Below, one piece after another: positions 33,245 through 41,217 of a stretch of DNA of 64,000 bases. This DNA comes from BOG-932 sp965276835. GTDB lineage: Bacteria; Pseudomonadota; Alphaproteobacteria; BOG-932; Roseiterribacteraceae. The stretch is from assembly GCA_965276835.1 (NCBI GenBank), contig OZ255631.1:4278001-4342000 (forward strand), written 5' to 3'. A model generated the notes under the pieces. That model saw nothing but the letters and a program-made list of their open reading frames with translations, searched no databases and was not told the DNA's origin. A program made the position numbers and the translations under genes. The stretch's first letter is position 1. Every line of letters starts with the position of its first letter.

Positions 33245-34225
33245 GTGAACCTCGACACCGCCGGTGCTTTCCCTTATCGCCCAAATATGGGCAGACGAAT
33301 CTCGGTCGGTTTAGGGTTGATGGGTTTCCCGTTTTCGGACGCGGAGGCCTATTGGCGTTGGGTCGATCTGTGCGAGGACGCCGGGGTCGATTCGATCTGG
33401 CAAACTGACCGGCTGATCGGGACGGAGCCGCATCTGGAGCCGCTGGTCACATTGGCGGCGCTGGCCGGACGCACCCGGCGTCTCAAATTCGGCATGAATG
33501 TCCTATCGCTGGCGCAGCGCGACCCGGTACTGGTCGCGAAGCAGTGCGCGACGATCGATATGCTGTCGGGCGGGCGGCTGCTGCCCGCCTTCGGCATCGG
33601 CAGCGACCGGTCGCCGGAATGGAACGCGATGGGTCTCGACCCTAAAACGCGCGGCGCCAAGACGGATGAGGCGCTTGAGATCATCCGCCGCCTGTGGGCC
33701 GGGGACAGGGTCGATTTCGCCGGCAGGCATTACACACTGACCGCCGCGACGATTACCCCCAAGCCGGTTCAGCCCGATCTGCCGATGTGGATCGGCGGCT
33801 CATCGCCCGCCGCGATCCGCAGGACCGCCCGTTTCGGCACCGGCTGGCAGGGCGGCGCGGAATCGCCGGCGCAAACCGCCCAGGTCATCGCCGGCATCAA
33901 GGCGGCGCTGGTCGAAACCGGCCGGACCATCGACGAGGACCACTACGGCGCCGGCTTCCCATTCCGCTTCGGCACGGTAGATAATGCGGAGGTTGCGCCG
34001 ACATTGGCGACATTCAAGGCGCTCGGCCTTGCCGACCCGCTGAGTTACTTCGCCATCGGTGACGCCACGGCGATCCTGGGCCGGATCGCGGCCTATATCG
34101 ATGCTGGGATTTCGAAATTCATCCTGCGGCCGCTCGGCGAAGGCGACGCCGACCTGATGGCGCAAACGGAACGGCTGATCGCAGAGATATTGCCCGAGGT
34201 CGCGCTGCGCTGGCCGAAGATTTAG
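33245..34225 (+). CDS. LLM-class flavin-dependent oxidoreductase
   Basis: 326 residues; ATG 33287 (MGRRISVGLG) is a likely alternative start because the family usually begins there. Luciferase-like monooxygenase fold: SIWQTDRLIG, TRRLKFGMNVLSLAQRDP, LLPAFGIGSDR, and PMWIGGSSPAAIRRTARFG with the flavin-phosphate residues. Cofactor may be FMN or F420; the substrate is unknown. Its TAG stop is formed by the TA target duplication plus the first base of IS630 copy 1. The reading frame is not damaged by the insertion. Confidence 0.88.
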   Translation: MNLDTAGAFPYRPNMGRRISVGLGLMGFPFSDAEAYWRWVDLCEDAGVDSIWQTDRLIGTEPHLEPLVTLAALAGRTRRLKFGMNVLSLAQRDPVLVAKQCATIDMLSGGRLLPAFGIGSDRSPEWNAMGLDPKTRGAKTDEALEIIRRLWAGDRVDFAGRHYTLTAATITPKPVQPDLPMWIGGSSPAAIRRTARFGTGWQGGAESPAQTAQVIAGIKAALVETGRTIDEDHYGAGFPFRFGTVDNAEVAPTLATFKALGLADPLSYFAIGDATAILGRIAAYIDAGISKFILRPLGEGDADLMAQTERLIAEILPEVALRWPKI

Positions 34226-34237
34226 AGCATTTTGTGA

Positions 34238-34804
34238 TCATACGGGTTTGTACCCTGCGTGCTTGATATAGTTTTGGCATTCCTCAGTTGAGAAAGCATC
34301 GAGAAGAGCGCCGATGCGATTCCAGAGGGCTTCTTTGGATCGCTCTGCTGCTTTTCGCAGCAATGTCTTAAGCTTTGCGAAGGCCATCTCGATTGGATTG
34401 AGGTCTGGGCTGTAGGGCGGCAGGAAGAGGAGTTTGGCACCACGCTCGGTGATCAGGCCGGCCGCCTTTTCCCCTTTGTGGCTGGACAGATTGTCGAGAA
34501 TGACGATGTCGCCGGCTCTGATCTCGGGTAGGAGAACGCGTTCGACATACTGCGTAAAGATGGCGCGGTTCATCGGCTGGTCTATGACGAAGGGAGCGAC
34601 CCATCCGTCCTTGCAAAGACCCGCGACAAAGGTCGTCACCTTCCAGTGGCCATGCGGCGCATAGCCTTTGACCCGCTGCCCGCGCGGCGCCCGACCATAG
34701 GTGCGAACCATGTTCGTGGTGGCGCCGGTCTCATCGAGAAAGATCAGGCGATGGGCGGCAAGGTTAGCCTGATCGACGCGCCAGGCTTGACGGGCAACAG
34801 CCAC
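34238..34804 (-). CDS. IS630 transposase, DDE half (orfB), copy 1
   Basis: 188 codons counted from an internal start at 34804; the frame is open back to the A8 run near 34845, where it joins orfA. It contains the IS630 DDE domain: LIFLDETGATTNM for the first Asp, IVILDNLSSHKG for the second, and PYSPDLNPIEMAFAKLK for the catalytic Glu region. Expressed most likely as an OrfAB fusion by frameshifting or transcript slippage. It ends 13 bases inside the left end of the element. Confidence 0.9.
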   Translation of the reverse strand: MAVARQAWRVDQANLAAHRLIFLDETGATTNMVRTYGRAPRGQRVKGYAPHGHWKVTTFVAGLCKDGWVAPFVIDQPMNRAIFTQYVERVLLPEIRAGDIVILDNLSSHKGEKAAGLITERGAKLLFLPPYSPDLNPIEMAFAKLKTLLRKAAERSKEALWNRIGALLDAFSTEECQNYIKHAGYKPV

Positions 34805-34820
34805 GTCAGGCCGGTTCTGC

Positions 34821-35183
34821 TCATCGGCGTGAACGCTTTTTTTTAAAACTGATCCCGTGACCGTTGAAGAACCGGCTCAGCATCCCGGCATCGGCCTTGA
34901 CCGCGTGCGTCGTCATCAGCCGCTCGGCTACGGCCATCAGCGTCAAGTCCGGCTCGGCCGCGATCAGCGCCAGCAGCCATTCGGCATGCGCCGGAAGCCG
35001 GGAGCGCCGGTCTCCTCCTTGTGACAGCGCTGTGCGACGGCCAGATCGCGCCGCCTCAACCCAGCGGATCGCCGCCGTCTCACTGATCCGAAAGTTACGG
35101 GCCGCTTCACGGCGCGAAAGACCTTCGTCCTCGACCGCGCAAAGCACACGATCACGCAAATCCTGAGAATATGCTCGCGTCAT
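34821..35183 (-). CDS. IS630 transposase, DNA-binding half (orfA), copy 1
   Basis: 120 residues. An N-terminal helix-turn-helix (YSQDLRDRVL ... LSRREAARNFRISETAAIRW) is followed by a second HTH-like stretch (LTLMAVAERLM) and ends GISFKKKRSRR. The KKK codons fall on a run of eight A; dropping one base there (+1) joins the frame to orfB. The fused protein would be a normal-size IS630 transposase. Confidence 0.9.
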   Translation of the reverse strand: MTRAYSQDLRDRVLCAVEDEGLSRREAARNFRISETAAIRWVEAARSGRRTALSQGGDRRSRLPAHAEWLLALIAAEPDLTLMAVAERLMTTHAVKADAGMLSRFFNGHGISFKKKRSRR

Positions 35184-35275
35184 TCATGCTGGCCTCCTTC
35201 CAGCCAGCATGTTGAATCAGAACAAGCGCCATTCGGGAATCCTAAACTTCCCAATCCGTCAGATCGCAAAATGCT

Positions 35276-35884
35276 CTAGTGCGCCGCCGGCTTTCGGAAC
35301 GACAGCGCCAGCCGCACGAAATAGACGACCACCACCAGCGCGACGACGATCTTGGTCCCTGGGTGGAGATAGACTTCAACCTTCTCCCAGTTCTGGCCCA
35401 GTCGGTATCCGGCATAGGCCAGGGTGCCCATCCACAGCGTGGTGCCGGCCAGCGAATAGGCCAGGAACTTGCCGAGATGCATGCGCGCGATGCCGGCCGG
35501 CAGTGAGATCACGGCGCGGATGGCGGGGATCATGCGGCCGAAAAAGACCGAGGCGGCGCCGAAGCGGTCGAACCAGCGGAAGACACGCGCCACCTCGTGC
35601 GGCGTCACGGTCAGCCACCGGCCATGGCGGGCGGCCAGATGCTCCACCCGTTTGCGGCCCAGCAGCCAGCCGGCATAGTACCAAGGCATCTGCCCCACCA
35701 TCGAACCCAGCACGGCGGCAATGATCACGCCGGGCAGCGACAGTTCCCCGCGCGCGGCGGCATAGCCGCAGAACGGCGCGACCAGCTCGCTGGGCAGCGG
35801 CGGGAAGATATTCTCGATGAACAGCAGCAGGAACACACCGAAATAACCCAGCGTGTCGATCAGGCGCTGGAACTGGTCGATCAT
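35276..35884 (-). CDS. DedA family membrane protein
   Basis: 202 residues from ATG 35884, which overlaps the preceding stop by 3 bases. DedA/SNARE-associated topology with four to five helices: FENIFPPLPSE-like entry (IENIFPPLPSELVAP), GQMPWYYAGWLLGRK, FDRFGAASVFFGRMIP, and RAVISLPAGIARM. DedA proteins are thought to flip undecaprenyl phosphate or phospholipids across the inner membrane. Its TAG stop is made from the target TA plus the terminal base of IS630 copy 1; before insertion it was TAA. The protein is unchanged. Confidence 0.93.
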   Translation of the reverse strand: MIDQFQRLIDTLGYFGVFLLLFIENIFPPLPSELVAPFCGYAAARGELSLPGVIIAAVLGSMVGQMPWYYAGWLLGRKRVEHLAARHGRWLTVTPHEVARVFRWFDRFGAASVFFGRMIPAIRAVISLPAGIARMHLGKFLAYSLAGTTLWMGTLAYAGYRLGQNWEKVEVYLHPGTKIVVALVVVVYFVRLALSFRKPAAH

Positions 35885-36927
35885 GGGTGCGGCCCGGCGT
35901 CGGCGGGGACACCCTTGCTGGTGGAATATTCGAAATGCAGCGCCTCGCCCGGTCGCGCGACCGCGAAGGCGGCCTGTGCGGCGCATGCCGCCTCGGCGAA
36001 TCCCGTCAGGATCAGCTTCAGCTTGCCGGGATAGGTCGCGATGTCGCCGATGGCAAACACGCCGGGCTGGCTGGTCGCCATCGTCGCCGGATCGACCGCG
36101 ACATGGAACCCGTGCAGGCCCAGCCCCCAGTCGGCGATCGGGCCCAGCTCCATCGCCAGCCCGAAGAAGGCAAGCAGGCTGTCGGCCGGAAGCAGGCGTT
36201 TTTCGCCATCCAAGGTCTCGACTTCGACGCCGGTCAGCATTCCGTCCGGCCCCTGCAGGGCCGAGAGTTGATAGGGCACGATCATCTCGACCTTGCCCGC
36301 CGCCGACAGCGCCCGCATCTTTTCGACGCTTTCCGGCGCGGCGCGAAACTTGTCGCGGCGGTGGACCACCATGACATGCGCCGCGACCTCGGCCAGCGAC
36401 ACCGCCCAATCGACCGCGCTGTCGCCACCGCCGGCGATCACCACGCGCTTGCCGGCGAAGTCCCGGCGCTTCTTCACCAGATAGAAGACCGACTTGCTCT
36501 CATACTGCTCCAGCCTGTCCAGCGGCGGCCGGTTGGGGCCGAAGGCGCCGGCGCCGGCGGCGACGATCACGGCGCTGCACTGGATGACGGTGCCTGTGGA
36601 GGTTTCGACCAGATATCTGCCGTCGGTCTGCGTCAGGCGAACGACCTGTTGCCCCAGGTGATAGACCGGCTCGAACGGCGCGGCCTGTTCCGCCAGGCGC
36701 TCGATCAGCGTTGCGGCTTCGATTTCGGGGAAACCGGGAATGTCATAGATCGGCTTTTCGGGGTACAGCGCGATGCACTGCCCGCCAACTGCGTCCAGCG
36801 CGTCGATCACGTGGCAGCGCAGCTTCAGCATTCCGCACTCGAAGATCGCGAACAGCCCGACCGGTCCCGCGCCGACGACGACGACATCGGTCTGGATGGT
36901 GGCGGGGGAAGATTCGGGCTGGGACAT
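35881..36927 (-). CDS. ferredoxin-NADP reductase, thioredoxin reductase-like type
   Basis: 348 residues. A two-domain FAD/NAD(P) flavoprotein: FAD site VVVGAGPVGLFAIFE at the N-terminus, GGQCIALYPEKPIYDIPGF, NADP site VVIAGGGDSAVDWAV (about 160-175), and the FAD-closing GVFAIGDIATYPGK. The CxxC disulfide pair of true thioredoxin reductases is absent (the region reads FYLVKKRRDF). This matches the TrxR-like ferredoxin/flavodoxin-NADP reductases of alphaproteobacteria and Firmicutes. It is probably co-transcribed with dedA downstream. Confidence 0.92.
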   Translation of the reverse strand: MSQPESSPATIQTDVVVVGAGPVGLFAIFECGMLKLRCHVIDALDAVGGQCIALYPEKPIYDIPGFPEIEAATLIERLAEQAAPFEPVYHLGQQVVRLTQTDGRYLVETSTGTVIQCSAVIVAAGAGAFGPNRPPLDRLEQYESKSVFYLVKKRRDFAGKRVVIAGGGDSAVDWAVSLAEVAAHVMVVHRRDKFRAAPESVEKMRALSAAGKVEMIVPYQLSALQGPDGMLTGVEVETLDGEKRLLPADSLLAFFGLAMELGPIADWGLGLHGFHVAVDPATMATSQPGVFAIGDIATYPGKLKLILTGFAEAACAAQAAFAVARPGEALHFEYSTSKGVPADAGPHP

Positions 36928-37008
36928 CGCGGAAAGGCGCCTGTGAAAAGAGACGGTTGTTAATGTCCCATTGCGGCAGGCCGTTCAACCCCGGCATAAG
37001 CTTTCGTT

Positions 37009-37506
37009 ATGTCCGCCAGCCCGAAAGACAAAGCCGCGATAACCGTCCAACTGCCGGATGAAACGGCGACGGCCGATCTGGCGCGCCGTCTGGCGCCGTG
37101 GCTCAAGGCCGGCGATATCGTGGCGCTGCACGGCGATCTGGGTGCCGGCAAGACCGCCTTCGCCCGCGCCCTGATCCGCTGCCTGGTCGGTGCCGATGAA
37201 GAGGTTGCCAGCCCGACCTTCACCCTGGTGCAGACCTACAGCGGCCGGCTGGGGCCGATCTTCCATTTCGACCTTTACCGCATCGTCAGCCCCGATGAAC
37301 TGACCGAAATCGGTTGGGATGAGGCATTGGCGGATGGGCTGACATTGGTCGAGTGGCCGGACCGGGCGGGGGCGCTGCTGCCTGCGTCCAGGATCGATGT
37401 CGAACTTGGGTTCGGCGTCGCGCCCGGGTCGCGCATCGCATCGCTCGGCTTTCCCGAAGGCAGAGGCGACACAAGCGCTTTACAGCGTACGCTGCGAGGA
37501 GAATAG
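37009..37506 (+). CDS. tsaE: tRNA t6A37 synthesis ATPase TsaE
   Basis: 165 residues. ATPase of the TsaBDE complex that makes N6-threonylcarbamoyl-adenosine at position 37 of ANN-decoding tRNAs. Walker A is HGDLGAGKTAFARALI (about 44-58). SPTFTLVQTY and FHFDLYRI follow, then LVEWPDRAGALLP. In many alphaproteobacteria an AmgK-like phosphotransferase is fused or adjacent to TsaE; here the protein ends after the ATPase domain and a murU-like gene follows after only 28 bases. Confidence 0.95.
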   Translation: MSASPKDKAAITVQLPDETATADLARRLAPWLKAGDIVALHGDLGAGKTAFARALIRCLVGADEEVASPTFTLVQTYSGRLGPIFHFDLYRIVSPDELTEIGWDEALADGLTLVEWPDRAGALLPASRIDVELGFGVAPGSRIASLGFPEGRGDTSALQRTLRGE

Positions 37507-37534
37507 TCCCGCCGGTTTCAGGACTCGGGGCGCC

Positions 37535-38293
37535 ATGGACTCGCAAGAAACGGGAATGGCCGCAAGGCAATTGAAGACCGCCATGGTGCTGGCTGCCGGG
37601 CTTGGCGAACGTATGCGGCCGCTGACGCTCGAGAAGCCGAAACCGCTTCTGGCGGTCGGCGGCAAACCGCTCATCGATTGGACTTTGGACCGTTTGGCCG
37701 ATGCCGGCATCGGCCATGTCGTGGTCAACACCCACTACAAGGCGGAGATGATGGAGGCGCATCTTCAAAGCCGGTCGGACCTCGCGATCGGAATCTCGCA
37801 CGAGACCGAACGGCTTGAGACCGGCGGTGGCGTAACCAAGGCGCTGCCCCTGCTGGGCGACGCGCCCTTCTATGTCGCGAATTCCGACAGCGTCTGGCTC
37901 GACGGACCGACGCCCGCTTTGGACCGGATGGCGGCCGCCTGGGATCCGGACCGGATGGATGTGCTCCTGATGCTGATGTCGGCGCCGCGCGCGGAATATT
38001 ACGATGGCGCAGGCGATTTCCTGATGGATCCAACGGGCCGGCTCAGCTTCCGGCCCGACCGGCGGGTTGTGCCCTATGTCTATGCCGGGCTGCATATCGC
38101 CGCGCCCAGCCTGTTCGACGGTGCGCCCGAAGGCTCGTTTCGGCTGACCCGCCTGTGGCGGCAGGCAGAGGCGCGGGGCCGGCTGTTCGGTGTCGTGCAT
38201 GACGGCGCCTGGTTCCATGTCGGCACGCCGGACGCGCTCGCCGCCGCCGACGGTCAACTCGACGCCCGCAACGCCCGCTGGCTGGAACGGTGA
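37535..38293 (+). CDS. murU: nucleotidyltransferase, MurU-like
   Basis: 252 residues from ATG 37535; the frame extends upstream to 37397 but that part overlaps tsaE. The pyrophosphorylase signature LAAGLGERMRPLTLEKPKP opens the protein, with ETGGGVTKALPLLG, YVANSDSVWLDGP for the metal Asp, and PYVYAGLHIAAPSLF. MurU converts N-acetylmuramate-1-phosphate to UDP-MurNAc in peptidoglycan recycling. Position after tsaE supports this, but the usual kinase partner AmgK is missing, so another sugar-1-phosphate is possible. It overlaps addB by 4 bases. Confidence 0.8.
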   Translation: MDSQETGMAARQLKTAMVLAAGLGERMRPLTLEKPKPLLAVGGKPLIDWTLDRLADAGIGHVVVNTHYKAEMMEAHLQSRSDLAIGISHETERLETGGGVTKALPLLGDAPFYVANSDSVWLDGPTPALDRMAAAWDPDRMDVLLMLMSAPRAEYYDGAGDFLMDPTGRLSFRPDRRVVPYVYAGLHIAAPSLFDGAPEGSFRLTRLWRQAEARGRLFGVVHDGAWFHVGTPDALAAADGQLDARNARWLER

Positions 38294-41217
38294 GCGCGGC
38301 GCCGAACGTCTATACGATTCCGGCCGGCGTCGCATTCGCCGACGCCCTCGCGGCGGGCATCAAGACCCGGGCCGGCGATCCGCTGGCATTGGCGGCGATG
38401 ACGATCCTGCTGCCCACGCGCCGCGCCGTCCGCGCCATGACCGACGCATTTTTGCGGGTCAACGACGGCAAGGCGCTGTTGCTGCCCAGATTGCTCGCGC
38501 TGGCCGATGTCGATGGAGATTTCGACGGGCTGGGTGACGCCGACATTCCCGCCGCGGTGGATCCCTTGGAGCGCCGCCTGATTCTCGCCCGACTGATCCT
38601 GACGGGCGGCGGCACATTTTCCACCGCCCCGGACCAGGCGTTGCGCCTTGCCCAGGCGCTGGCCGACCTGATCGACGAAGCCGAGACCGAACAGGTCGAT
38701 TTCGCCAAACTGGCCGATCTCGCGCCGGAGGCCTATGCCGGCCACTGGCAGAAGACTCTCGAATTTCTGCGGATCGTCACAGAAACCTGGCCAGCGATTC
38801 TTGCGGCAAGCGGGGCTATCGATCCGGCGCGGCGGCGGGTAATGGCGCTCGACGCCAGGTCCCGTCATTGGCGGAACGACCCACCGGCGGACCCCATCAT
38901 TGCCGCGGGCTTCATCGCTGCCGATCCGGCATTGGCCGACCTCATCGGAACGGTGGCGCGGCTGTCGTCCGGTTCCGTCGTGCTGCCCGGCCTGGACCGG
39001 GACCTCGATAACGAGGCCTGGGATGCGGTCGAGCCGTCCCATCCGCAATGGGGCTTCAAACAGCTTTTGAACCGCATCGATATCGCCCGCGATGCCGTGC
39101 GCGACTGGCCGTCGGTTCCCGCCCATCCGTCCGCCCGCCGCCATCTGCTCAGTGCCGCGTTGCGTCCGGCGGAGACGACCGCCGCATGGCGTTGCGGCAT
39201 ACTAATCGATCCCACCGCCTGCGCGGGACTGTCCAAAGTCGATTGCCAGACGATCGGTGACGAGGCGGAGGTCATTGCGCTGGCGATGCGCCAGTCGCTG
39301 GAAACGCCGGGGCGCACCGCCGCGCTGGTAACGCCCGACCGGAACCTTGCCCGCCGGGCTGCCGCCGCGCTTCGGCGCTGGGACATCGCGGTCGACGATT
39401 CGGCCGGCACTCCGCTGGGCGAAACGCCGGTCGGCATATGGCTGAACCTGGTTGCCGAGGCGGCGGTCGACGGTTTCGCGCCGCGCCCGCTCTTGGCCCT
39501 GCTCAAACATCCGTTCGCCGCTGCTGGCGCCCCGCCGGCCACGATGCGGCGGCGGGTGCGAGTGCTGGAGCGGCTGGTGCTGCGCGGGCCGCGCACGGCG
39601 TCGGGCCTTGCCGGTATCCGTCTGGCCCTCGACCAGGTGGAGGCCGGGAAATTTGCCGACGAACAGGATGACAAAGAGGCGCTGAGCCGGTGGCTCGACG
39701 ATCTCGACGCTCGCGCCGCGCCGTTTACCAGGCTGCTGGCCGGCCGGTCCGCCGACCTCGCCGAGCTGCTCGGCCGCCACGCCGAGGTGGCGGAGGCGTT
39801 GGCCGATACGCCTGAGGAGGCCGGGGGCCTGCGGCTGTGGAGGGGCGACGACGGGGCCGCAGCAGCCGATCTGTTCGCGCGGCTGTCCGATCCTGCCAGC
39901 CTCAACCTGCGGGCGATGAAGGTCGATCGTTATCCGGCGGTCCTGCGCGCATTGATGGAGGGCGTTACCGTCCGGCCGCTTTACGGCGCGCATTCGCGTC
40001 TTGCGATCTGGGGCCTGATCGAGGCCCGGCTGCAAAGCGCCGATCTGACCATCCTGGGTGGGCTGAACGAGGGTACTTGGCCGCCTCTACCGGGCGACGA
40101 ACCTTGGATGTCCCGTCCGATGCGGGCCGCTTTCGGACTGCCGCCGCTGGAGGCGCGGATCGGGTCGGCGGTCCAGGACTTCGCCCTCGCCGCCGCCGGG
40201 CCCGAGGTGCTGCTGACCCGCGCGGAGCGGGTCGACGGCGCGCCCAGTGTCAAGGCGCGCTTCCTGTCGCGGCTGGAAACCCTGCTGGCCGGTTCCGGCC
40301 TGACGATCCCGGCGACGACGTCGGCGTCCTGGCACTATTGGGCGGAGGCGATCGATCGTCCGGCGGCGATCCGATATTGGCCGCGCCCCGAGCCGCGCCC
40401 GCCATACGGCGCACGGCCGCGCCGGCTGTCCGTCACCGCGATCGAAACCTGGCGGCGCGATCCTTATTCGCACTACGCCAAGCGCATCCTGAAGCTGGCG
40501 CCGCTCGACTTGCTGGACGCCGATCCCGGCGCGGCAGAGCGCGGGCAGTTTGTCCACGATGCGCTGGACCAATTCATCGCGCGCAATCTGGCCACCCTGC
40601 CGGCGGACCCGCTGGCCGATCTTCTGCGGGCCGGCCGCATGGCCTTCGCCGAGGCCATCGGCCATCCATCCGTGGCCGCGTTCTGGTGGCCGCGCTTCGA
40701 ACGCGTCGCCACCTGGTTCGTGGGGTTCGAACAAGCCCGCCGGGCCGCCGGCATCGTTCCGTTAGCGACAGAGATCAAGGGCATTCTCAGCATCGAAACC
40801 GCCGGGGAAGATTTCACCGTTACCGCGACGGCCGACCGTATCGACCGGCTGGCCGACGGGCGTCTGGCGATCGTCGACTATAAAACCGGCAAACCGCCAT
40901 CGCCCAAGGCCGTCTCGGAGGGGGCCGCGCCGCAATTGCCGCTTGAGGCGGTGATCGCCGATCACGGCAAGTTTCCCGGCATAACCGGGCAAACCGGAGA
41001 GTTGGCTTATCTGAGGCTCAGCGGCGGCACCGTGCCCGGCGAGTTCCTCCCGGCTCTCGGGCGGGATGCGCCGGACCAGGCTATCGCCGACGCCTGGCTT
41101 GAGCTGATTGCCTTGATCGACCTTTTCGACAACCCGGCAACGCCCTATCGCGCGGCGGCGATTCTGGGCGACTACGACCATCTGGCGCGCGTTCAGGAAT
41201 GGACCCTCGGGTCATGA
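38290..41217 (+). CDS. addB: double-strand break repair protein AddB
   Basis: 975 residues. Inactive-helicase-like N-terminus (ILLPTRRAVRAMTDAFLR), a long central region with DLTILGGLNEGTWPPLP and PWMSRPMRAAFGLPPLE, and a C-terminal PD-(D/E)xK nuclease (LSVTAIETWRRDPY, GQFVHDALD, then TADRIDRL ... AIVDYKTGKPP). With AddA it resects double-strand breaks for RecA loading, the alphaproteobacterial substitute for RecBCD. It overlaps murU and addA by 4 bases each. Confidence 0.95.
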   Translation: MSAAPNVYTIPAGVAFADALAAGIKTRAGDPLALAAMTILLPTRRAVRAMTDAFLRVNDGKALLLPRLLALADVDGDFDGLGDADIPAAVDPLERRLILARLILTGGGTFSTAPDQALRLAQALADLIDEAETEQVDFAKLADLAPEAYAGHWQKTLEFLRIVTETWPAILAASGAIDPARRRVMALDARSRHWRNDPPADPIIAAGFIAADPALADLIGTVARLSSGSVVLPGLDRDLDNEAWDAVEPSHPQWGFKQLLNRIDIARDAVRDWPSVPAHPSARRHLLSAALRPAETTAAWRCGILIDPTACAGLSKVDCQTIGDEAEVIALAMRQSLETPGRTAALVTPDRNLARRAAAALRRWDIAVDDSAGTPLGETPVGIWLNLVAEAAVDGFAPRPLLALLKHPFAAAGAPPATMRRRVRVLERLVLRGPRTASGLAGIRLALDQVEAGKFADEQDDKEALSRWLDDLDARAAPFTRLLAGRSADLAELLGRHAEVAEALADTPEEAGGLRLWRGDDGAAAADLFARLSDPASLNLRAMKVDRYPAVLRALMEGVTVRPLYGAHSRLAIWGLIEARLQSADLTILGGLNEGTWPPLPGDEPWMSRPMRAAFGLPPLEARIGSAVQDFALAAAGPEVLLTRAERVDGAPSVKARFLSRLETLLAGSGLTIPATTSASWHYWAEAIDRPAAIRYWPRPEPRPPYGARPRRLSVTAIETWRRDPYSHYAKRILKLAPLDLLDADPGAAERGQFVHDALDQFIARNLATLPADPLADLLRAGRMAFAEAIGHPSVAAFWWPRFERVATWFVGFEQARRAAGIVPLATEIKGILSIETAGEDFTVTATADRIDRLADGRLAIVDYKTGKPPSPKAVSEGAAPQLPLEAVIADHGKFPGITGQTGELAYLRLSGGTVPGEFLPALGRDAPDQAIADAWLELIALIDLFDNPATPYRAAAILGDYDHLARVQEWTLGS

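Larger units (their letters stand above)
34225..35276 (-). mobile_element. IS630-family insertion sequence, copy 1
   Basis: 1052 bases bounded by GAGCATTTTG / CAAAATGCTC inverted repeats (perfect for 10 bp and imperfect to about 21 bp) and flanked by TA on both sides (34223-34224 and 35277-35278), the target duplication typical of IS630/Tc1-mariner. Two minus-strand frames encode an HTH protein and a DDE transposase separated by a shift at a run of eight A. A second copy at 57929-58980 has the same orientation, the same length and identical protein translations; one base differs in the right inverted repeat. The insertion lies exactly in the stop codons shared by the LLM gene and dedA. Confidence 0.95.

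Noticed and set aside
36460..36500. Thioredoxin reductase assignment for the flavoprotein at 35881-36927
   Set aside because: The CxxC redox pair between the NADP-domain strands is absent, so the ferredoxin-NADP reductase-like group fits better.
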